64,000 nucleotides of DNA. It comes from Azolla caroliniana. Taxonomy: Eukaryota; Polypodiophyta. Position 1 is the stretch's first letter, and every line of letters begins with the position of its first letter. The position numbers and the translations under genes were made by a program. The notes beneath the pieces are model-generated. The model was not told the origin of the DNA and did not search any database. It saw only the letters and a list, made by a program, of their open reading frames with translations. Location of the stretch: the NCBI GenBank assembly GCA_043228905.1, contig JBHGNT010000008.1, positions 21,762,001 to 21,826,000 on the forward strand. The letters are read 5' to 3'. Below are positions 55,194 through 64,000 of the stretch, one piece after another.

Positions 55194-55321
55194 GATGGCA
55201 TCCGGCACCGACGAGGCGGCAGCCACCAGTAACTGGCAGCATCCGGCGAACCGGCGTCCAACGAGTAGATAAATAAATATATAAATATATATACATATAT
55301 ATATACATATACAAGGAGGGC

Positions 55322-55836
55322 AAGTAAAAATTCAAACCTTGCACCTCCAAGTTAGGAGTCAATTAGCTTACCACTAAGCCAAGATATTTAGTTGATATTA
55401 TATTTCTATCATCGTACTTTTACATGTAAATTCTTATGCATGAGAGCTAAAATGAGTGACATGGTTATCATGCACCATATGTAATACACGAGCGCCAAAT
55501 GGCAAACATGCATCATATGCATGGGGGCATCTGTAAAAGGATGGATGAAAATGTATTATGGATCCATGTATGAACGAAGAAATTAATGAGAAGAAAATTC
55601 ATTGATGATATATCTTGTTTCTTAAATCAAGAGTTAAAATCTTAATCTCAATATCTCTCTCTTGGCCATATCAATCTTTCTCAATCTAAGTCAAGCGTTT
55701 AATCTTAATCTCTTTCTCTCTCTCAATCTATCCTAAATACTTTCTCGCTAAGCTTGGTGCAAACTTCGATCCTTCCGGTCCAGAACCCCGACGGTTCCGC
55801 CTCGCGATCCGCGCCTAGTGACGAATCTTCACGACA
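55322..55836 (+). repeat. LTR fragment related to the LARD-like element
   Basis: Compared with the minus strand of 35954-36906 it shares the tRNA-like block (here B box 55328-55338, A box 55366-55381), GAGCG.CAAATGGC, ATGCATGGGGGCATCT and a CT/GA-rich tail, ending TCTTCACGACA. The left boundary is not visible. It is probably a truncated or solo LTR. Confidence 0.5.
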
Positions 55837-57990
55837 ACGCGGTCTTCCATTCATCTCCTGGTCGGATTCGTACGAGGTTATATGCTCCTCGTAAGTCGAT
55901 CTTTGTGAAGAACCTTGCACCATTGATCCGTTCTAAAAGACTTGATATAAGGGGGAGTGCATACCTATTCATGATGGTGACCTTATTCAAGCCATGGTAA
56001 TCTATGACGAGACGAAGTGATCCATCCTTTTTCTTGACAAAGAAAATGGGTACGCTGGATGGAGATTTCGAATGTCGAATAAAATCGTTTGCCAAATTCT
56101 CCTCTATATAGGCTCAAAGGACTTGTAGCTCGGTTGGTATCAAGTTGTAGATCAGGCTCCATGGTGGCTCTTTTCCCGGTTGTAAATCAATGGGGCAATC
56201 ATACGGTCGGTGGTGAGGAAGTGTATTGGCTTGTACCTTATCGAACACATTGGCATAATCACGATACTTCTCTGGAAGTTGAATTGTGGATTCCTCTTTA
56301 GTGGTGTCGGAAGGTTTTACTAATACTACGAAGACAAACATTGCTTCCTTGCATCCTTCCTAACGCAATTGATGTAGCGAAATGGTTGCAATCCTATGAG
56401 TAGATCCCCGGATTTCTCTTGTTCTCCGATCTATGTCTAGGTTATGTAATTCGAACCACGGTAACCCCAAGACGATTGGATGGTCTAGACTACTAATTAT
56501 ATTAAATGATACTACACACACCAAGTTATCTAGGACAACCTGAATCGGCTCTGACTCTTCTACTATTTTCCCGGAAGAAATGGGACAACCATCAATAACT
56601 ACTATAGATGTTGGACAAGAAAGTTTTCTTAGGGATATCTGATGAGCTTGGGCAAATTTCCTATCCATAAATCAAGAGTTGGCTCCGGAATCTAAGAGTG
56701 CTAAGACATGTATTGGAGGAATACTGTTAGTACTAACCATTACTTAAGCTAAGAACACATTGCTAAGTTGCTAAGAGGAAATGGAACCACTAATGGGTTG
56801 CACAGATCTAGGGATGTCCAACCAAACGGCTCCTATTTTGGCTTGACTTAATCGTTTAACTCTTCTTCTAGTTGACTAAGGATTTCAAATTTGTTTGAAA
56901 GGCTTGGGTTATTAGTACTATTAGGACTATCAGATATTCCTACTGAAATAGACTCGGATTTAGTACAATTAGAACTAGCGACTATTTGGTTTACTTGTCT
57001 TCTTGGCCTATGGGGACAGTTCACCGCAATATGCCCTGGTCCACCGCAATAGAGACATAGTCTATTTGTTCAACGTCGCTGCATTTCCTCTTCCGATAAT
57101 GGTCCGCGACGACGTGTGGTGTCGATTTCCATCGGAGTTGGAGTATTGCTGGAGACACATTATATGACTCCCTTGAAAAAGGTTTTGCTACAACTGAGGC
57201 GTAGGTGGGCTCTAATCTTGTCCTTGGCATCTAGAACTGACATTTCGAATGTTGTTCGAAAAGGTGGTTATTACATCGCACAGCACAATTGATTGCTTCT
57301 GTCGATGACTTTGGCTCTTCAGGGAAAGTTAAGAGTAAATCATTGACATCATTACGTAAGCCAAAATGAAATTGCTCCATTAATGCCTAGTCATCCCAGG
57401 GAATATCTGTGGCGAGAAGACGGAAATCCACAGCATAAGCCGAGGCCGGCCGCTCACCTTGGCGCATTCTTCGGATTTTGTTGATTGTCATCCTAACACT
57501 GTCAGTATCTCCAAAACATGCTTTAAACTCGCTAATAAACTCTTCGAAATTATTTAACAAGGGAGAGTTTTTTTCTAACAAGGGGGCGAACCATGCCAAA
57601 GTCATGCCACTAAGTAGCGTGCCTACTAGTCCCACTCGTGATGCATCGGTGGGATATCGAGAAGGATGCATTTGAATCACTAAGCATACCTGATTAAGAA
57701 AACCTATGAACTGTGATCGGGTCCCATCAAATTTCATAGGAAGTCCGATCTCGGGTTCTTTGTGAGTCCCCGTGAGTGCTTGATCCTTGTTGTTGTAGTG
57801 ATACAATAGTCGCTTCAAGTTGTTGTACACGTAACGTCAGCTCCCCGTGTTGTTGTTTTTCTAAAGCTATTTGTTGAAGATCCCCCAACAGACAGTGATT
57901 TTCTTGTTCTAGTGCTACAAACTTCTCTTTTAAGCACTGAAGCTCCAAGAAAACAAATTGGTATTCCTGAGGGCTAATAGTTGTCATTTT
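55837..57990 (-). pseudogene. Ty3/gypsy gag-protease-RT fragment with PEG10-like gag
   Basis: On the minus strand: gag N-terminal coiled coil (57727-57987, LELQCLKEKFVALEQENHCL), capsid (57387-57830, MKFDGTRSQFIGFLNQ, LVGTLLSGMTLAWFAPLLEK), a zinc-knuckle region near 57030, post-protease DHPIVLGLPWFELHN (56360-56668), and [22 protein letters not shown]...[15 protein letters not shown] (55829-56095), which stops at the LTR edge before YxDD. Multiple frameshifts. The gag and RT wording resembles fungal and vertebrate chromoviruses and PEG10 more than common angiosperm gypsy clades; that is from memory. Confidence 0.75.
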
Positions 57991-58410
57991 ACTAGCGAGG
58001 ATAAGAGGATTAGTATGAAAGGAAGGAGGGGTAAGAGGATGAGGAAGAAAATTGGTTCAAATTGTCAAGAACAGTACTAAGACAGAGAGGGAATTAGTAC
58101 TAAAAGATGTTAATTAGTACTAAGAGAGAGAAAAGGGTGTAGAACTGACGAGAGAAGGAGAGAGAGAGAGAGAGAGAGAGAGAATGATGATAACAAAAGA
58201 TATATTATATTATATGAAGAGTAAGTACAAGAATAGCTATGAGGCTTAAGACTGGTGTTGAAAAGATTTGGTTCGAAATAATGCCTTGTGCCTCCTTTTA
58301 TAGTGTTTTTAGGAGTACTCCTGAAGTTTCTAGAATGTTCCAGAGAAATGTGGAAATATACATCAATTTTCTATAGTGAAATAATAAATGAAAATAATAT
58401 CCTTCGTATT
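57991..58410. other. Leader or LTR of the PEG10-like gypsy, with (GA)n
   Basis: Purine-rich DNA upstream of gag with repeated TTAGTACTAA motifs and a (GA)n run near 58152-58183. The primer site and LTR ends were not identified. Confidence 0.4.
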
Positions 58411-58500
58411 ACACTATATAGTCTAATGGCAAGGTCTTGACCCATGTAACACAAGGTCATGGGTTCAAATCTTGCCATATCATGAGAGCATATGGATATG
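58411..58500 (+). repeat. tRNA-derived SINE-head-like segment
   Basis: A box TAGTCTAATGG (58419-58429) and B box GGTTCAAATC (58462-58471) with ACACAAGGTCATG between, resembling the 5' heads of plant SINEs. No A-tail or target duplication identified. Confidence 0.5.
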
Positions 58501-58585
58501 CGTGCGCGTCTTACTCAATTTATAGTTCATACAAAGGTACTCATTTGGGTTGGCTTAGCTAAAAGGGTGACACAAAGGAACACGT

Positions 58586-59235
58586 TGTCGTGGAGAAAAC
58601 CGCCCCTAGGAGGAATCAGGGAAATATGCGCATGAATTGGCCCTTACGTGTGGGCACGTTATTTGATAACTTGTGCATACTTAGGAGCGATTCGGTTTAT
58701 GTGAGGATACTAGGTAGTGCGCATTTATTGTTTAGGAAATCGTAGCGTATCTTTGTCTGAAGTGACAGAAAATAAAGATGATGTAACCAGGGTATAACGG
58801 TCGGTCTCCAGGGGTCTATAAAAGGGAGGGGAGAAGGCTAAGAGAGGGATCGCGTTGTCGAAGACAAAGTGCTGTTGGGCTGGGACCGAGCTCTTCTCCT
58901 CTGTATTTTCATCGTTCCCTGCAGGTTTTGGGAGGCTGCCTCTGATTCGTGGAAAGCCCGAGTGCTTCCGACAGAGGCTCCATCTCGCGTTGTCCGTGTG
59001 CATTGTGTGAGTTGGTGTCAGCGCGTTGATGCTTACCGGTTAGCTGGCTATAATCTTGATTATACATATATATTTCCTTATTCGTCGTTCGATCTTGATT
59101 GTGAGTTCTCTGCGTGTCTGTGTGCACGGCTCAGTCGTGGTTTCGTGTCGCTCCTCCCTCCATCCAGTTATTCCCCGGTTCGTGGCCCCCGCGGTCCCGC
59201 CTTGGTTTCTCCTGCGCGTGCAGAATAACACGACA
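58586..59235 (+). repeat. Solo LTR, 650 bp
   Basis: Termini TGTCGTGGAG and AACACGACA. A TATA box (CTATAAAAGGGAGGGG) lies near 58817. A 4-bp duplication ACGT is at 58582-58585 and 59236-59239. The duplicate at about 60565 (GGAACACATGCACACCAC) shows the uninterrupted site. Confidence 0.85.
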
Positions 59236-59424
59236 ACGTGCACACCACATTTCACCCTTGAGAGAAACAAGAGACTAAGGAGCGAGAACATGAACAAGAA
59301 CACGAGCAGTGGCTTGTTGAAGGAGGGGGAGCATCTGTTGGAGATAGAGTTCCCAAGTGGCACTATCCATGTTGGCAGGTTTCGAATGGACATCAATGGA
59401 CTATTCTAGTGGGAGGCGAGGGTT

Positions 59425-59720
59425 ATGCCCATAGAGTGCTCAAAAAGGGTTTATCTGTGTCGACACATGTACGGATGTATTGTCAATTTGGGTGACAAAA
59501 GGCAAGATTTGATCCCAGATTTTGTGGCATGGATTGATGTAAGCGGCAATCTCCTTCTTGAGGATCTTGTTGAGGCGTCCAGTGAGGCCATTTGTCTGAG
59601 GATGGTAAGGGGAGGTAAACACTTGTTGGACACCTAGTTGAGCTGCAACGACGTTGAGGACATCCTCGTGGAACTAGTGGCCTTGATCAAATAATAGTTG
59701 GACGAGGCTAGTGACGGAAA
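59425..59720 (-). pseudogene. Ty3/gypsy integrase fragment
   Basis: Minus-strand frame with LGVQQVFTSPYHPQTNGLTG, LNKILKKEI and WDQILPFVT, the region around the integrase catalytic Glu, which is Gly (NGLTG for NGLTE). It continues to LLFDQGH near 59690. Truncated on both sides. Confidence 0.7.
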
Positions 59721-59734
59721 ACGAGCTAGCAATT

Positions 59735-60340
59735 GGCAAATAGAGATCAATCGCTCATGCGGACTGAAGGCCACCTGGACTTGGCTGAGGTGGGGGACAT
59801 GAGGGTTGTCGTGTCATAGGGGGATCGGGGAAAGATCAATTGGCGGAGAAAGATCATTCCCTCGTGTGGACGGAGGACCACCTGGACTTGGCTGAGGTGG
59901 GGGACAGGAAGGCTAGCGTGTCAGAGGGGGATCGGGGAAAGATCAATTGGCGGAGAAAGATCAATCCCTCGTGTGGACTGAGGGCCACTTGGACTTGGCT
60001 GGGGTGGGGGATGGGAGGGCTATAGGTGGATAGATATCAATCGCTCCTGTGGACTGAGGACCACCTGGACTTGGCTAAGGTGGGGGACAGGAGGTCTATC
60101 ATGTCGGAGGGGGATCGGGGAAAGATCAATTGGCGGAGAAAGATCAATCGCTCTTGTGGACTGAGGGCCACTTGGACTTGGTTGGGGTGGGGGATGGGAG
60201 GGCTATAGACGGATAGAGATCAATCACTCCTGTGGACTGAGGGCAACCTGGACTTGGCTGAGGTGCGGGACAAGAGGGTTATCGTGTAGGAAGGGGATCG
60301 CAGAAACTCGTGGGACAATAAGTTAGTGGGCAACCTAAGG
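59735..60340. repeat. Minisatellite with 107/76-bp units forming a 183-bp higher-order repeat
   Basis: The anchor CCACCTGGACTTGG recurs at 59771, 59878, 59985, 60061, 60168 and 60244, giving spacings 107, 107, 76, 107 and 76. Because 183 is a multiple of three, the plus strand keeps a 61-codon repeat open (59840-60208). Confidence 0.9.
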
Positions 60341-60616
60341 TGAGGGGGAAGAGGTAGATTCTTGAATGTGGGGGACTGGTGCCCGCTTCTCCACCAATAT
60401 GTGAAATACACATAAGAGATCAAAACCAGCCTAGTTAGCTTCTTACTTCTTACTCAATTTATAGTTCATACAAAGGTACCCATTTGGGTTGGCTTAGCTA
60501 AAAAGGTGTGCTAAAAGGGTGGGTTGGCTTAGGTACAAGCATCCTAAAACGGGTGGCACAAAGGAACACATGCACACCACAATATGATAAACCCTAATAC
60601 TAATGCTAATACTAAA

Positions 60617-60617
<1 letters not shown>

Positions 60618-60677
<60 letters not shown>

Positions 60678-60682
60678 GTGTG
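60618..60682. repeat. (TGTGTA)n hexanucleotide microsatellite
   Basis: About ten TGTATG units in a row, with a second short run at 60709-60740. Confidence 0.95.
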
Positions 60683-60944
60683 TATTTATCAATTTAATTT
60701 TCTATACATGTGTATGTGTATGTGCATGTGTTTGTGTTTGTGTTAACCATAAACCCTAATCCCAAACCGAGGAGACATACTTGACAATGGAGGAGGAAGG
60801 GAGGCCGACGTTCATCTAGCCTACAATTAACGTCTGAGTTCCAGAGCATAAATCCTCGTTTGTGGTTGTCCATGTCCCGCCCCAAGAAGTGGAGAACTAT
60901 GGTCATGGTCATGATCATCTTGATGGTCATACAGGATCAATAAT

Positions 60945-61411
60945 TAACAATTGGCAATGGTTTGTTTGAATCGAACCAAACGTGAAACTGTGGCTTAAAG
61001 GTTTAAACGGTTTGGTTCAAGTTCAAGTGTTTTTTAACGGTTCAGTTTGGTTTCGGTTCAGTTTCAATAGTTTAAAAGGTTTAACGATTTTTTTTAACTT
61101 TATTTTTTTTTCAATTTTTTTTCAATTTAAAAAATTTTAAAAAAAAATAAACAAACTTTTCATTTTCAAGCCTTATTCTCACATTTTTAGGAAAATCTTT
61201 AAATTTTTGAAATTTTAAATTTTTAAAATTTAGAATTGGAATTTTGACCTAAGTTGGAAACCAAAACCGTGGTTCTAATGGTTTAACGATTTGAATTTTT
61301 TTTAACTGTTCGGTTTAACGGTTTTGTGGTTCGGTTCGGTTCAAGTTTCAAAATAATTTAACGGTTCAGTTTTGACACTCTCAAACCGAACCGAACCGTT
61401 GCTGATTGTTG
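60945..61411. mobile_element. hAT-type MITE, 467 bp (copy 2)
   Basis: Same family as 14987-15434. Ends TAACAATTGGCAATGG and reverse-complemented CAACAATCAGCAACGG. The 8-bp flanks TCAATAAT (60937-60944) and TCCATAAT (61412-61419) match at 7 of 8. Confidence 0.85.
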
Positions 61412-61914
61412 TCCATAATTTTGCATTATCACTTATTCCATAATAATATATGATTGCCATTGAGAGGTTCTTGTGCCAGAATGGCTGATAATAAATGATA
61501 ATATATCGTTTTTTATGATATAATTATATTCGAGACATTAAATTTGAAGGAATAATTTTAACGATTATGTTCGATCTTAATTGGATTCTTTCTTATCTCG
61601 ATAAATTTGGAAAATGTAAGGAGATGCTTACTATGGCCAAGGTGCAACTTACTTGGCTACTCATTCTTGCTTGCAATGTTGCATAGGTTTGTCCTTATGA
61701 GTCTTCAAGTGATACTATGTATTGTAAGTAGTATGGATCGAGGAAAGAGTGATTGAGCATTGTTGTAATGGAGAGCTACCTAGAGAGTATTGAATTGATA
61801 AATCACTAGTACATGAGAGCTTGAAGGGGTAAGAAACACAAGAGGATGGAGAGAGAGAGTATGCTAAAATAACACTTTACCCCCAAATAATATAAATATC
61901 TAAATACTCTTTGT
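61412..61914. other. Spacer, no gene seen
   Basis: AT-rich unique DNA with a short GA run near 61850; no element boundary recognised. Confidence 0.5.
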
Positions 61915-62130
61915 GGACAAGCTTGAGTTCAAACGTTGTCCTATAGTGCCAATGTCTTTGCTGTGGTAATGGTTTAGTAAGAAAATCAACCCACGTAGTG
62001 ATTGTCAAAAGTAAACTAGAGCTTGAGCTCTTTCATTTCAACAAGATCTCGTTATGACGTGATGCCTAGCCTTTATATGTTTCTTTTGATATGTGAGTTT
62101 GGGATTTACAGAATCTTTATACAAGATTGA
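61915..62130 (-). pseudogene. Copia RNase H remnant
   Basis: In shifting minus-strand frames: KKHIKARHHVI, RDLVEMKELKL and PLPQQRHWHYRTTFELKLV-like sequence, the C-terminal part of copia RNase H with the expected spacing. Heavily decayed. Confidence 0.5.
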
Positions 62131-64000
62131 TAATCACAATACATTTTTATATGCTCCCCCAAGTTGGTGGACCACATGTCCCCAGAATACTAGTACTCAT
62201 CCTTATAAAGTTGATCCTATCGCTTATTACAAATACTTTTCCATAAATGTCGTCGTTGGAGTTGGAAACTTAGTTAGTGAAGTACCAACTGTTGGCAACA
62301 TCAACTCTTCTTCTTCCAAAAATCAATGTCTTTGCAACTCGAAGACATTAAATCAATCCTCCCATGACGAGAAGAGTAATCACTTGACTCTACCTAAGGT
62401 TGGCACAACTAGCGCGAAAGAATTGGTCGAAGCATATTTCAACCAAGAAAAACACCACTCAAAATCAACATCATCAGTTCAACCACAAGTATGGTAAGAA
62501 ATCTTGACATGTTAATAACTACACAATGACTTGCACAATCACACAACCATCAACAAACTCTCACTCCACCAAAATGAACCAGTTTAGGAGTCTAGCTAAG
62601 CGAGAGATTGTCTTTAGTGCCATGTTGTAGACTTTGTGAATGTTGAAGGTTAAAACTCAATAATAATGTTGACTTTTTATTCAATTACTTTACCCATCTC
62701 TTGAAGAATCGATGCATCATTTTACAAGGTCCAATCTCTATAACTAATCATCTGATGCAACGTGAACATGGGGTTGAAAACTTTAGTTATATGTTATACT
62801 TTATTTTTGGTGAAACCAAAGAAATAAAGAATAGCATAATACTCTCTAGCTAGAATATATTCGGTGTACTATCTTACTAACAGTCACCAAAAATCTTGCT
62901 TAAAAAGTAGTTTTCAATATGATCATTTGTTCCCTAAAATCAATATCAATAGGAAAAGATGTTAGCGCAAACACATATACTCCATTATTCTTGCCTATCA
63001 ACCATCCATGCATCAACATTTTGAGCAAATAATGCACAATAGCTAAATTGATGTCAAACATTGCAATATTGGTGCCCGATTTAATTAGTAGGGATATTCG
63101 TATATGAAACAATACAATCTAGGAACTAGACCTTAGGTAATATAGGGTGTGAGTGTGTAGATTAAACGGACAAACCACATTCACTCTTGTCTATTCATGT
63201 TCTATTTGCATCATTATAATGCATCACTAATTGAGAATCCTAGAACCTTAGAAAGTATATGTATATGTTATACTCATCGAGCATCCTAGAACCTTAGAAA
63301 GCATATATGCTATATTGATTTGTGGTACTAACCTCATTACTTCATTCAGTCAAATCCATCCAACATGTGCCTTGAGCGCCATATTATAAGCTCACTAACT
63401 ATGGAAAGCATGTATGGAAACAACAATAATTTCTAATAGTACTTTCCTTTCTGTGTTTTTGGAATATTATCAATGTACAAGTTCTTCTATTAATATGTTT
63501 TTAATTCTTAAAGAATAAGTACATGATAGTACAATGTGGTATTGATCTCATTACTGTGCACACGATCAATGTGGTGGGGACAACATGTACTCTTCCCTCC
63601 TTGTACTTTGAAATACTCTCCTTCTTTGAGCTCTATCTACAATACATTTCCATTCATCTCCATTGCACACCCTTTTGCAAATAAATCATACAAGAAACAC
63701 ATTTTTTTACTTCTCAAAAGCATAGGAGAATATTAAACTAATGTCGACATGCCTAATTTGCCACCCAAAAAACAAAGAAGAGATTAGGCACTAAATATGG
63801 TTGAGCAATCTTGTGGATATGTGGGCACTCAAAAATTAGCTAGCAAAGGAATTAATAATCAACAAACCCAAGAACACATTTTTTAAGGCATGAATACCAA
63901 GACATCAAAATTGCTTCTCTTTTTCTATATTCCTATCTATGCTTAGAAGACATCAAAATAGAGATATAACAATGGGTTATACAAAGCAATAGTTGGGATG
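62131..64000. other. AT-rich region without a supported gene
   Basis: A frame at 62093-62497 (134 codons) is unrecognised; its first codons overlap the copia remnant. A 50-bp direct repeat (ATCCTAGAACCTTAGAAAG.ATAT) occurs at 63236 and 63289. Nothing else identified. Confidence 0.4.

Larger units (their letters stand above)
58510..60578. repeat. Direct repeat pair flanking a Ty3 integrase fragment
   Basis: 58510-58585 plus 59236-59247 matches 60449-60578 (CTTACTCAATTTATAGTTCA, ATTTGGGTTGGCTTAGCTAA, CACAAAGGAACAC). These could be LTR remnants of the gypsy between them. The right copy has an extra 40 bp or so. Confidence 0.6.

Noticed and set aside
58411-58500. A functional tRNA gene
   Set aside because: A and B boxes are present, but the acceptor and anticodon stems do not pair convincingly.
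59840-60208. A repeat protein of 61-residue units
   Set aside because: Kept as a minisatellite, not a gene: there is no promoter or homology, and the frame is explained by the 183-bp period.
62093-62497. A 134-codon gene
   Set aside because: No recognisable domain, and its first part overlaps an opposite-strand copia RNase H remnant.

Overview
This is a transposon-dense stretch of nuclear DNA from a land plant. It holds Ty1/copia, Ty3/gypsy and L1-type elements, hAT- and Mutator-like elements, plant-type LTR primer sites and one intron-rich nuclear gene with a plant-style TATA promoter and a telo-box intron. The species cannot be fixed. Two Ty3 fragments have a PEG10-like gag and an integrase of a type I associate with fungi, animals and seedless plants, and a DUF7869-like gene is present. 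These hint at a lineage outside the usual angiosperm models, but that is inference.

Layout. 0-8.5 kb: a mosaic of broken LTR elements. In order these are a tRNA-Trp-primed element at the left edge, a copia LTR with a short 3' tail, an Ale-like copia pol, a copia LTR-PBS-gag-PR fragment, and two head-to-head copia pieces. 8.5-10.2 kb: no gene seen. 10.2-14.4 kb (-): the only host gene, a MINDY-type deubiquitinase homologue in about 14 exons. Its catalytic His is Gln, one exon carries an in-frame TGA that a cryptic acceptor would bypass, and a two-exon module is tandemly duplicated. 14.5-15.5 kb: a segmental duplication whose two copies each hold a different hAT-type MITE, so each shows the other's empty site. 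16.2-28.2 kb: a three-level nest. A Ty3 element (-) holds a decayed copia (+, 188-bp LTRs), which holds an intact copia (-, near-identical LTRs, perfect TSD, 1357-codon polyprotein). 28.2-42.7 kb: an L1-type LINE split by about 11.7 kb containing two divergently arranged decayed genes (an unrecognised spliced gene and a DUF7869-like gene). The latter is itself split by a 4-kb non-autonomous LTR element.

42.8-45.2 kb: a solo LTR nested in another LTR, a long CT array and a 494-bp-period duplication. 45.2-49.3 kb (-): a decayed Tork-like copia. 49.3-55.2 kb: a Mutator-like element recognised by terminal inverted repeats and a 9-10 bp target duplication, filled mostly with TACA/CA microsatellite. 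55.2-60.6 kb: Ty3 fragments, a solo LTR with an empty-site comparison and a 183-bp higher-order minisatellite. 60.9-61.4 kb: the second copy of the 14.9-kb MITE. 61.4-64 kb: AT-rich DNA with a copia RNase H remnant.

The genes do not form pathways. Only the copia at 18.8-24.2 kb looks capable of autonomous activity. The most unusual material is the divergent two-gene unit at 32-42 kb, which may be an undescribed class of DNA transposon, and the degenerate MINDY gene.
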